The notes beneath the pieces were generated by a model. That model was not told the origin of the DNA, ran no database searches, and saw nothing but the letters and a program-made list of their open reading frames with translations. A DNA stretch of 47,049 nucleotides from Candidatus Methylomirabilota bacterium (GTDB lineage Bacteria > Methylomirabilota > Methylomirabilia > Rokubacteriales > CSP1-6): positions 1 through 47,049 of the forward strand of contig DASYUQ010000203.1 in NCBI GenBank assembly GCA_036001065.1, given 5' to 3'. The position numbers and the translations under genes are program-made. Position 1 is the stretch's first letter. Every line of letters begins with the position of its first letter. This document shows positions 25,368 to 32,445 of the stretch, piece by piece.

Positions 25368-26805
25368 GGCTCGTCCTCTCTCGGTACAGGTCGCGATCGT
25401 CGATCACGCGCCGGGCCTTGAACTCCGCGCGTGGGATCTCGCCCGCCGGCACCAGCTCGATCACCGGGCGCACGCCGAGCCGGGCCCGGAGGCGCTCCTC
25501 CATGGTCGCGCGCAAGCGCTGCTGAGCGTCCGCGGCCGCGTGCGTCGCCGCGTGCTCGGCGCGGATGAGCAGCTCGTCCATCGCCTCGCGGCGCGAGATG
25601 ATCACCCGGAACTCGCCGCCGAAGCCGTCGATGGCGCGGAGCGTATCCTCGATGGCGCCGGGATAGATGTTCTCGCCCCGCACGATGAACATGTCGTCGA
25701 TCCGGCCGTAGAGCCCGTCCGGCAGCCGCGGATAGGTACGGCCGCAGGGGCACGGCTCGTCGGTCCAGCGGGCGAGATCGCCGGACACCAGACGGATCAT
25801 CGGCTGCGAGGTGCGTTCCAGGTGCGTGTAGACGGGCGTGCCCTCGGCGCCGAACGGCACCGGCTCGAACGTCGCCGGGTCGCAGAGCTGGGTGTAGACG
25901 AGATCCTGCCAGAGGTGCATGCCGGTGCGGCGGCGACACTCGCCGTTCGTCATCCACGGCGTCATCTCCGCCATGCTGCCCATGTCGATGCAGATCCCGT
26001 CGAACGTCTCCTCGATTCGGCGCTTGGTGGCCGGGATGCCCGCCCCCGGCTCGCCCGAGAAGAAGAGAATGCGGAACCCGAATTCCCGCGGGTCGATGCC
26101 CTGGCGGCGCGCCGTCTCGGCCAGGTGGAGCGCGTAGGAGGGCGTGCCGTAGAAGGCGGTCGGTGTGAGGTCACGCGCCCAGCCCACCGCCATCAGCGTC
26201 TGGCCGGCCAGGCCGGCGCCGAACGGAAACATCGTGGCGCCGAGGCGCTCGCCGCCCTTCAGCGCCCCCCAGGACCCCAGATAGAGGCTGAAGAACGAGC
26301 AGACCATGATGCGATCGGCAGGGCGCAGCCCGGCGCTCCAGAGAATGCGCGCATGGGCCTCGCCCAGGCGGTCCCAGTCGTCGGCGCCGATGCCGAAGAC
26401 CGTGGGGCGTCCGGTGGTGCCGCTGGTGCCGTGGATGCGCGCCACCTGATGGGGCTCGATGCAGAGCGCGTCGCCGAACGGCGGCCGGGCGGCCTGCGCC
26501 TCGCGCAGCTCCGCCTTCTGGAGCACCGGGAAGCGCGCGAGATCGTCCAGGCTCTCGAGCGTGTCGGGCGACACTCCGGCCGCCTCCCACTTGCGACGGT
26601 AGAAGGCGCTCCGCTCCCACGCATAGCGGACCTGCCGCCGGAGCTTGCCCAGGATGATCGCGTCGCGCTCGGCCGGGTCCCCGCACTCGAGCTCCGGCAA
26701 CCAGTGTTCGACGCTGGGATCGGGCCGGTACGTCGCGTCGTAGCGCGGCGGCCACACGCGCAGATCCACGCCGCGTGTGCGCGCCAGCGCGGCCAGGTCG
26801 ATCAT
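25354..26805 (-). CDS. Phenylacetate-CoA ligase family acyl-CoA synthetase (Hcl-like)
   Basis: A 483-residue adenylate-forming CoA ligase of the PaaK type. The phosphate-binding loop is HGTSGTTGRPT near residue 130. Further motifs are SGDLARW, the Cys-rich EPCPCGRTYPRL, GRIDDMFIVRGENIYP, and the C-terminal EIPRAEFKARRV with the catalytic Lys. It sits between the two subunits of the mutase with overlapping start and stop codons on both sides. It therefore probably activates the free acid that the mutase uses, 2-hydroxyisobutyrate if the mutase assignment is right. Phenylacetate as substrate is less likely because no paa genes are nearby. Confidence 0.85.
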   Translation of the reverse strand: MIDLAALARTRGVDLRVWPPRYDATYRPDPSVEHWLPELECGDPAERDAIILGKLRRQVRYAWERSAFYRRKWEAAGVSPDTLESLDDLARFPVLQKAELREAQAARPPFGDALCIEPHQVARIHGTSGTTGRPTVFGIGADDWDRLGEAHARILWSAGLRPADRIMVCSFFSLYLGSWGALKGGERLGATMFPFGAGLAGQTLMAVGWARDLTPTAFYGTPSYALHLAETARRQGIDPREFGFRILFFSGEPGAGIPATKRRIEETFDGICIDMGSMAEMTPWMTNGECRRRTGMHLWQDLVYTQLCDPATFEPVPFGAEGTPVYTHLERTSQPMIRLVSGDLARWTDEPCPCGRTYPRLPDGLYGRIDDMFIVRGENIYPGAIEDTLRAIDGFGGEFRVIISRREAMDELLIRAEHAATHAAADAQQRLRATMEERLRARLGVRPVIELVPAGEIPRAEFKARRVIDDRDLYRERTSHVRP

Positions 26806-27212
26806 CGCTCCGATCGCGCCGCCGCCGCCCCCCGCACGCGCCGCACGACTTCCTCGGGTGGCGTGTCCTGCAGCACCACGTCGCGGACGCCCATCGCCTT
26901 GAGGGCGGGCACGTCCTCGTCCGGGATGACGCCGCCCACGACGAGCGCGATGTCCTCGGCATCGGACTCGCGCAGGAGCTGGAGCAGGCGGGGGATGAGC
27001 GTCATGTGGGCGCCCGAGAGCAGACTGACGCCGACGACGTCGACGTCTTCCTGGACGGCCGCCGCCACGACTTCCTCCGGCGTGCGGTGAAGACCGGTGT
27101 AGATCACGTCCACCCCGCCGTCGCGGAGGCAGCGGGCGACGATCTTGGCGCCGCGGTCGTGCCCGTCGAGGCCGACCTTGGCGATGAGTACGCGGAGGGG
27201 ACCGTCGCTCAT
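26802..27212 (-). CDS. hcmB: Cobalamin-binding small subunit of the acyl-CoA mutase
   Basis: A 136-residue B12-binding domain with the base-off signature DGHDRG (His18 is the lower cobalt ligand), the SLLSGAH segment, and VVGGVIPDED. The length and the opening AKVGLDGHDRGAKIVAR agree with HcmB-type stand-alone subunits. It must assemble with the large subunit encoded two genes downstream. First gene of the unit; TACAAT lies 8 nt before the ATG, suggesting a leaderless transcript. Its stop overlaps the ligase start (ATGA). Confidence 0.88.
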   Translation of the reverse strand: MSDGPLRVLIAKVGLDGHDRGAKIVARCLRDGGVDVIYTGLHRTPEEVVAAAVQEDVDVVGVSLLSGAHMTLIPRLLQLLRESDAEDIALVVGGVIPDEDVPALKAMGVRDVVLQDTPPEEVVRRVRGAAAARSER

Positions 27213-27220
27213 GGAAGCGT

Positions 27221-27226
27221 ATTGTA
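27221..27226 (-). promoter_or_regulatory. -10 box of the hcmB-ligase-hcmA unit
   Basis: TACAAT on the minus strand ends 8 nt before the hcmB ATG. No recognisable -35 hexamer or ribosome-binding site is seen, so a leaderless mRNA is likely. Confidence 0.5.
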
Positions 27227-27274
27227 CGCCGGAGTGCCGGGGGACCGGACGGCGCGCGGAGGCGGCTCGCCAGG

Positions 27275-27353
27275 TCGGAGGGGGCGGACGTTACGGCCCC
27301 CTCCGAGGCCTCTCCCAGGAAGGATTACGCGGGCGAAGCCCACGCTCGAACGG
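27275..27353 (+). repeat. Dispersed two-hairpin repeat, copy A
   Basis: Hairpin 1 pairs TCGGAGGGGGC with GCCCCCTCCGA around a 10-nt loop. A CTCTCCCAGGA spacer follows, then hairpin 2 (GCGGGCGAAGCCCACG), and the end CTCGAACGG. Similar units occur at 35282, 35363 and, inverted, at 44741. It lies in the 160-nt gap between hcmB and the DCC gene, which otherwise holds nothing I recognise. Confidence 0.75.
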
Positions 27354-27372
27354 TGCTTACTCAGCCGCGCGC

Positions 27373-27747
27373 CTAGCGGGGCCGGCCGGCGGCACAGCTG
27401 ATGCGCATGCGGTTGCGGGCGACCCAGGCGTAGAGGCGACGCGACAGGGGGCGGACGCCCGGCAGATCGAAGAGCCGGGCCAGCCAGCGCCAGCGCGGGA
27501 TCCGGACCAGGATCTCCGGCACGGCGTCGGCGCCGCTGAGCACGCGGCCGTCGGGCAGCACGAGCTGCATGGCCGTCAGGCACGCCGTGTCGTCGATCTG
27601 GGGAAAGCGCGCGCGACGCGCCGGAGACTGGCAGGGCAGGATCTCGAGCTCGCTGGCGCCGCCCGCCAGCGCCCGGCGCATGAGCCAGAGCGCGCTGGCC
27701 CGGCACATGGAGCACTCGCCATCGTAGATCAGCACCGCCGACGCCAT
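27373..27747 (-). CDS. DCC family thiol-disulfide oxidoreductase (DUF393)
   Basis: A 124-residue protein of the DCC/DUF393 family. The signature YDGECSMC is at residues 8-15 with a redox CxxC pair, followed by the usual helices and VRPLSRRLYAWVARNR near the end. Members are thought to be thioredoxin-like oxidoreductases, but partners are not defined. The ATG at 27747 places the signature next to the N terminus as in the family. The frame is open upstream to 27789 but overlaps the membrane protein gene. It is last gene of a minus-strand run that also encodes two Sec-containing redox proteins. Confidence 0.85.
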   Translation of the reverse strand: MASAVLIYDGECSMCRASALWLMRRALAGGASELEILPCQSPARRARFPQIDDTACLTAMQLVLPDGRVLSGADAVPEILVRIPRWRWLARLFDLPGVRPLSRRLYAWVARNRMRISCAAGRPR

Positions 27748-27773
27748 GACCGCCGACCCTGGCAGGGCTCGCG

Positions 27774-27968
27774 CTACCGCTGGCCCCACCCCCGTAACGT
27801 CCGATAATAGAGGATAAGCCCGACCGTCACCGCCGCCGAGACGGCGGCCTGCACGAGATCGGACGTGGGCGCCCCGCCCAGATAGCGGCGCAGGCGCCAG
27901 CCGGCAAAGAACGAGAAGAAGAGGATGCCCGCCGCGATGAGAATCCGGTGAGCCGTGATCAGGCGCAC
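27774..27968 (-). CDS. Small membrane protein, two helices
   Basis: A 64-residue protein with two hydrophobic segments (about 8-22, ILIAAGILFFSFFAG, and 41-55, AAVSAAVTVGLILYY) joined by a basic loop (WRLRRYLGG). I do not recognise the family. It starts at GTG 27968, 12 nt after the aminotransferase stop, and is followed 26 nt later by the DCC gene, so it belongs to that run. Confidence 0.6.
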   Translation of the reverse strand: MRLITAHRILIAAGILFFSFFAGWRLRRYLGGAPTSDLVQAAVSAAVTVGLILYYRTLRGWGQR

Positions 27969-27980
27969 GGCCGCGGCCGG

Positions 27981-29360
27981 CTAGGCGCCGAGGACCGCCC
28001 GGACGGCGTCGCGCGTGATCTCGACGATCCTATCGACGTCGGCCGCCGTCACGACGAGCGGCGGCGCATAGTAGACGGTATCCCCCGGCGCGGGGTGGGG
28101 GCCGCCCACCGCGCGGGTGCGCGTCACCATGCCGCGCTTCATCATCTCGGCCTGCAGGCGCGGGGCGACCTTGCGGTCGGCGGGGAAGTTCCTTTTGGTC
28201 GCCCGATCCTCCACCAGCTCGAGCGCCGCCAGCAGCCCCTTACCTCCTCGGATATCGCCGACGTGCGGATGGCTGCCGAACGTGGCCCGGAGCCCATCGT
28301 GGAGGCGGGCGCCCATCCGCGCCGCGTTCTCCCCCAGCCGCTCGCGGTCCATGATGTCGATGTTGGCGAGCGCCACCGCGCAGCAGGTGGGATGGCCGGA
28401 GTAGGTGTAGGCGTGCATCCACCGGTCCTCGGGCTTGACCGAGTCCATCGCGTCTTTAATGGCGCGGCTCACCATGATCCCGCCCAGCGGCAGATAGCCG
28501 GAGGTGACGCCCTTGGCGAAGGCGCGGATGTCGGGCTGCACGTTCCAGTGCCCGGTGGCGAACCACCGGCCCGTCCGGCAAAAGCCCGTGATGACCTCGT
28601 CGGCGATGAAGAGCACCTCGTGCTTGGTGCAGATTTGCCGCACCAGCGGGAAGTAATCGTCCGTGGGGTAGATCACGCCGCCGCCGCCGTGGATCGGCTC
28701 GGCGATGAAGGCCGCGACGGTCTCGGGCCCTTCGCGCAGGATCGTCTCCTCCAGCTCCCGCGCCGCCGCCTGCCCCACGGTCTCGCCCGGCCTGGCGCCC
28801 TGAAAGCGGTAGGGGTAACAGGTCTGAATGTGCACGAAGCCCGGCACGCGCGGCTCGAACATCTTCCAGTAGGCGGCCATGCCGGTGGCGCTCATGGCCT
28901 GCAGCGTGAGGCCGTGATAGCCCTGCTGGCGCGCGATGATCTTCACCTTGCCGGGCTTGCCCATCGCCTTCCAGTAGAAGCGCACGGTCTTGAAGGCCGA
29001 TTCGTTGGCCTCGGCGCCGCCGGAGGCGAAGAAGACGGCGTGCACGTCGCCGGCCAGCTCCACCAGGCGGCTGGCCAGCGTGATGGCGGGAATACTGGAG
29101 GACCCTACGTAGCCGGAGAAGTACGCGAGGTCCTTCATCTGGGCGGCGGCCGCGTCGGCCAGCTCCGCACGCCCGTGGCCGACGTTGACGTTCCACAGCC
29201 CACTGAGGCCGTCGATGTACTGCCGACCGCCGATGTCCTCGACGGTGGCGCCCCGCCCCCGCACGTAGATCATGGGCTCGGCGTTGTCCACCGGGTGGTG
29301 CAGCGGATGGATCAGGTGCTCCTGGTCGGCCTTGATGAGCTCGGCGGCGGTCAGCGCCAT
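27981..29360 (-). CDS. Class III pyridoxal-phosphate aminotransferase
   Basis: A 459-residue omega-aminotransferase. Family motifs are GLSGLWNVNVGHGR, SGGAEANESAFK, the PLP-binding FIADEVITGFCRTGRW, and the Schiff-base Lys in AFAKGVTSGYLPLGG near residue 282. Such enzymes move the amino group of beta-alanine, 4-aminobutyrate, diamines or related amines to pyruvate or 2-oxoglutarate. The exact donor cannot be told. The start is ATG 29360, with GGAGGAGTCG directly upstream. It overlaps the end of the preceding cyclotransferase gene by 10 nt. Confidence 0.9.
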   Translation of the reverse strand: MALTAAELIKADQEHLIHPLHHPVDNAEPMIYVRGRGATVEDIGGRQYIDGLSGLWNVNVGHGRAELADAAAAQMKDLAYFSGYVGSSSIPAITLASRLVELAGDVHAVFFASGGAEANESAFKTVRFYWKAMGKPGKVKIIARQQGYHGLTLQAMSATGMAAYWKMFEPRVPGFVHIQTCYPYRFQGARPGETVGQAAARELEETILREGPETVAAFIAEPIHGGGGVIYPTDDYFPLVRQICTKHEVLFIADEVITGFCRTGRWFATGHWNVQPDIRAFAKGVTSGYLPLGGIMVSRAIKDAMDSVKPEDRWMHAYTYSGHPTCCAVALANIDIMDRERLGENAARMGARLHDGLRATFGSHPHVGDIRGGKGLLAALELVEDRATKRNFPADRKVAPRLQAEMMKRGMVTRTRAVGGPHPAPGDTVYYAPPLVVTAADVDRIVEITRDAVRAVLGA

Positions 29361-29704
29361 CGACTCCTCCAATCGCCCTCGGGTATGGGAAGCGCGCGCT
29401 GCCGTGGACCCTGATACCAGTAGATCCATGCGCGCGCGCGGCGCCCGTCGGCGCGTGTCACCGTGGTGAGGCGACGCTCGAAATTGTACCCTTCCTCCCG
29501 ATCGATCGGGCCCAGAACTTCGCGACCGTGCAGGCGGTAGAGCTCGCCCCGCACGCTCCCCGGGCCGGGGACGAGGCCGGGGTAGTCGCGCAGATCCAGC
29601 AGCTGCGCCGTCACCCGCGCCTCGCCCAGGAGGGTGGCGGCCCCCGTCAGGAGCCGGTGCCGCGCGAATCCGCTCATCAGCGTACCGTAGGCGAACAAGA
29701 GCAC
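29351..29704 (-). CDS. Gamma-glutamylcyclotransferase-like protein
   Basis: A 117-residue GGCT/AIG2-fold protein starting with LLFAYGTLMSG, the diagnostic substrate-loop motif. The catalytic acid of the family is probably a Glu in the DREEGYNFERR segment near residue 65. Related enzymes release 5-oxoproline from gamma-glutamyl compounds such as glutathione fragments. GTG 29704 is chosen because homology begins there; ATG 29764 would add 20 basic residues overlapping the peroxiredoxin. It lies between the peroxiredoxin and aminotransferase genes on the same strand. Confidence 0.83.
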   Translation of the reverse strand: MLLFAYGTLMSGFARHRLLTGAATLLGEARVTAQLLDLRDYPGLVPGPGSVRGELYRLHGREVLGPIDREEGYNFERRLTTVTRADGRRARAWIYWYQGPRQRALPIPEGDWRSRWR

Positions 29705-29747
29705 GGACGCACCGGGGCGGGGCCGGGTCCTGCGCTCCGAACGCCCG

Positions 29748-30277
29748 CTACTTCGATTTCGCAAGGCGGGAAACCGCCTCGAGCGTGCGGCTGGTCTCGA
29801 CCGCCAGGCTGCCGGTCTCGACGAACCGGACGCGGCGGGTGCGATCGATCACGAAGGTCACGCGCCGGTCGAGGTTCCACGTGTCATCCCAGACGCCGAA
29901 CAGCCGCCCCACCTCTCCCTGGCGGTCGCTGAGCAGGCGAAACGGCAGCCTGAGCTCGCGGTTCCAGGCCAGGTTCCGCTCCGGCGGGTCGGCGGAGACG
30001 CCGACGATCTCGGCACTCAGCGCCGCGTACCTGGGTCCGTCGTCCCGGAACCGGGAGAATTCGAGATCTCAGCCGCCGGTGTGAAGGCCTTGACGTAAAA
30101 GGCCAGCACGACGAAGTCGCGGCCGGCCAGGGCCGCGGACAGGCGGAAGGGCTTGCCGTGCTGATCGACGAGGGTGAAGTCGGGCGCCAGCTCGTCGGGC
30201 TTGAGTGGGACTTGGCGTGGCGCAGCGCCCACCGCGCCCATCAGCACCGCGGCGGCCAGCAGGAGCCCTGGGGACAA
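29748..30277 (-). pseudogene. Selenocysteine-containing peroxiredoxin, interrupted by a 2-nt frameshift
   Basis: Read 30277-30080 in one frame and the rest in another, this encodes about 175 residues of an AhpC/TSA-type peroxiredoxin. Parts are a signal-peptide-like start (GLLLAAAVLMGAVGAAP), LAPDFTLVDQHGKPFRLS, then LAFYVKAFT. After a 2-nt surplus (CACAC near 30080) comes GG, TGA, DLEFSRFRDDGPRYA and an open frame with VGVSADPPERNLAW and LPFRLLSD. The TGA (30071-30069, codon 69) stands where peroxiredoxins have the peroxidatic Cys of TPGC. Removing AC gives AFTGGU. The family reduces hydroperoxides. The start is TTG 30277 or a later codon. The frameshift may be an assembly error or real decay. 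It follows the Sec oxidoreductase gene by 21 nt. Confidence 0.72.
30043..30056 (-). promoter_or_regulatory. Candidate SECIS hairpin of the peroxiredoxin gene
   Basis: On the minus strand TCCC (30056-30053) pairs with GGGA (30046-30043) around the loop GGTTCC, which can close further. The loop starts 17 nt after the TGA, inside the window known for bacterial SECIS elements, and carries the G and U residues that SelB prefers. Confidence 0.5.
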
Positions 30278-30298
30278 CCCGTATCAGAACGAGGCCCC

Positions 30299-30949
30299 TC
30301 AGGGGCCGGCGCCGGCGGCCTGCAGAACAGCCCCCAGGAAGTCGGGCTCGGGCAGCGCGCCCTCGAAGTGGACGCGATCGTTGATGACGACCTTGGGCAC
30401 CGCCATCACCTGATAGGCGCGGCTGAGGTCGGGGAACTCCGTCGCCTCGATCGCCGTCGCGCGCACGCGGTCGGAGGCGACCGCCATGTGGTGCGCCAGG
30501 CGCACGGCCCGGGGACAGTAGGGTCAGGTCGGCGTCGAGAAGACCTTGATGTCGACGTCCGCCGTCAGCCCGGCCAGCGCGGTCCGGGTCTCCTGGGAGA
30601 GGGCGGGCTCGCCGGTAGAGGCGACCACGATGGCGTCGATCAGGTTGCTGAACTCGTAGCCGGTGGGGACGCCGTAAAAGCGGATTCCGAAGTCCCGCGC
30701 ACCCTCCACCACGATCGCGGGGACCCTGTCGATCCCGTACTGGGCGGAGCGCTCGCGATCGATGGCGAGGTTCAGCACCTCGACGGAGATCTTGTCGCTC
30801 AGCGTGACGACTTCGCGCACGAGCTGCTCGTTCTCTGCGCAGAGATCGGCCGCTTCCAGCGACTGCGAGAAGACGACGAGCTTCACGGGGTCACGGAGCT
30901 GGGCGAAGGCCTGGCGCACTTCCTTCTCGTTCTGCGGGTTGAGGAACAT
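30299..30949 (-). CDS. Selenocysteine-containing glutaredoxin-like protein disulfide oxidoreductase (UPYC)
   Basis: A 216-residue protein with two thioredoxin folds when TGA 30526-30524 (codon 142) is read as selenocysteine. The first fold (about 1-110) has degenerate redox residues (SLEAADLCAE) and RVPAIVVEG with the cis-Pro. The second has DIKVFSTPT, then Sec, then PYCPRAVRLA, and later VMAVPKVVIND with the cis-Pro. Sec142 and Cys145 form a UxxC motif in place of the family's CPYC. The frame before and after the TGA is the same, and the second half alone has no proper start. A likely job is thiol-disulfide exchange, perhaps as reductant of the adjacent peroxiredoxin. TATAAT 6 nt before the ATG suggests a leaderless mRNA. 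Confidence 0.88.
30491..30505 (-). promoter_or_regulatory. Candidate SECIS hairpin of the disulfide oxidoreductase gene
   Basis: GTGCGC (30505-30500) pairs perfectly with GCGCAC (30496-30491) around a CTG loop. The stem starts 18 nt after the last base of the TGA, so the apex lies about 25 nt downstream, within bacterial SECIS spacing. Confidence 0.5.
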
Positions 30950-30955
30950 GGCCCG

Positions 30956-30961
30956 ATTATA
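30956..30961 (-). promoter_or_regulatory. Perfect -10 box before the Sec oxidoreductase gene
   Basis: TATAAT on the minus strand, 6 nt before ATG 30949, partly overlaps the TAA stop of the upstream thiamine-diphosphate gene. It suggests a separate leaderless transcript for the redox genes. The -35 region is poor. Confidence 0.6.
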
Positions 30962-32438
30962 CCGTCGAGCGCACGCGGGCGCCGACCAGCGCCGGCGCGC
31001 GGCTTTCGAGCGCGCGCTGGAGCGCCTCCCGGAGGGCCTCCTCGTCGCCGGCCGTGGCCACGGCGAGGCCGGCGCGGCGGGCCGCGCCCTCGGCGGAGAC
31101 GGCCAGCGCGGCGGCGCTCAGGACCACGACCACGATCGGCAGCGCCAGGCGGGCCGCGGTCCCGAGCTCGGGCGCCATCTCGGCGAGACCGGGCGGTCCC
31201 GTGAAGCAAACGACGCGACGCTCGCGGTGGGCGAGCTGGGCGGCGATGGCCGCCGGGAGCGCGAAGCCCGTCGTGGCCAGTCGGTTGGAGGCGAGGAACT
31301 CGTTCGGGGCGTCGGCGTCCCAGGCGGCGGCCACGGCGAGCATCTCCTCGCCGGCATCCACGACGGCGATCGTTCCGCCCGCCGCCATCTGGCGGGCGAT
31401 CTCGGCGGCGCGTCGGAAAGAAAGGCCGGGCCCCGGGACCGCTTGGTGGGGGCGCCGGGAGCGCTTGAGCCGGTCCAGCTCGGCCACGTCCCAGTCGGCG
31501 CGGACGCAGCCGCGCAGCCGGGGCGCGAGCTCCGCGATGACGAGGCCGATCTCGCCGACCACCTGCGCGACCGGCCGATACGGCGCGCCGGCGGGCGGTG
31601 CCTCCCCCACGTGCAGGACGTTCGCGCCCACCGGCCAGCCATGCACCTCCACGGCCTCCACACCGAGGGTCACGATGAGATCGGCGCGGGCGAGGAGCGC
31701 CCCCGCAGTCTCCTCCTCCGCCATCAGCCCGAGATTCAGCGGATGCCGATCGGGCAGCACGCCCTTGGCCTTGCAGGTGACGAGCACGGGAGCGGGCACC
31801 GCCTCGGCGAAGGGCCAGAGCCACTTGGCGCCCTCGGCGGCTCGACACTGGGCCCCGGCGACGATCACGGGCCGAGCGGCGGCGACGAGGACGCGGGCGG
31901 CGGCGTCGAGAGCCCGGGCGTCCGGGGGCGGCAGGGGCGCCGGCGGCGCGGTGGTGGCGACGCCGAGCGCCGAGCGCCGGGCGGCGCCCGCCGCCAGATC
32001 GAGGTGCACCGGGCCGCGCGGCGCAGCCAGCGCGAGACGACTGGCCTGAGCGACTGCCGGCCCCGCCGAGGCGGGGTCGACGCCGAGACTCGCCTTGGTG
32101 AGCGGCGCCAGGAGGTTGCGGGCCCGGGGGGCGCCTTCGGTCAGCGCGATCAACGGCGCGCGATCGTGGCGGGCGTGGGCGATGCCGGGGATCGCGCTCT
32201 CGAGCTCCGGCCCGCTGCCGGCCAGGACCGCGCCCGGCGCGCCGGCCAGCTCGCCCGTCACCGCGGCCATGATGCACGCGGCGGCGGTGCCCTCGGCCCA
32301 GACCACCTCGAGCCGGCGCTGGCGCGCCGCCTCCGGCAGGCTCTCGCTGGCGCCTGCACCGGCGGCTCCGAAGACCCGCGGAGTCCCCGCTCTCACGAGG
32401 CCGTCGACGAGGACGTCGGCGACCGTGGCGCGGCTCAT
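30957..32438 (-). CDS. Thiamine-diphosphate enzyme family protein with degenerate cofactor motif
   Basis: A 493-residue protein with the three-domain layout of acetolactate synthase-like enzymes. The pyrimidine-binding domain has VFGAAGAGASE and a Glu49 in VWAEGTAAAC matching the activating Glu. A central domain has ARPVIVAGAQCR. The C-terminal PP-binding domain carries the ASNRLATTGFALPAAIAA segment. The diphosphate/Mg motif is altered: where active enzymes have GDG followed about 27 residues later by Asn-Asn, this has TGPPGLAEMAPELGTA and then LSAAAL. It may be inactive, regulatory, or bind another ligand. ATG 32438 lies 8 nt after the stop of the aminotransferase gene, so the two are probably one unit. 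Confidence 0.85.
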   Translation of the reverse strand: MSRATVADVLVDGLVRAGTPRVFGAAGAGASESLPEAARQRRLEVVWAEGTAAACIMAAVTGELAGAPGAVLAGSGPELESAIPGIAHARHDRAPLIALTEGAPRARNLLAPLTKASLGVDPASAGPAVAQASRLALAAPRGPVHLDLAAGAARRSALGVATTAPPAPLPPPDARALDAAARVLVAAARPVIVAGAQCRAAEGAKWLWPFAEAVPAPVLVTCKAKGVLPDRHPLNLGLMAEEETAGALLARADLIVTLGVEAVEVHGWPVGANVLHVGEAPPAGAPYRPVAQVVGEIGLVIAELAPRLRGCVRADWDVAELDRLKRSRRPHQAVPGPGLSFRRAAEIARQMAAGGTIAVVDAGEEMLAVAAAWDADAPNEFLASNRLATTGFALPAAIAAQLAHRERRVVCFTGPPGLAEMAPELGTAARLALPIVVVVLSAAALAVSAEGAARRAGLAVATAGDEEALREALQRALESRAPALVGARVRSTV

Positions 32439-32445
32439 CCCCCTG

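Noticed and set aside
30299-30523. Reading 30505-30299 as a separate 68-residue gene starting at an internal ATG
   Set aside because: Homology to the redox fold begins before that ATG, at the Cys next to the TGA, in the same frame as the upstream gene. Selenocysteine readthrough explains both pieces.
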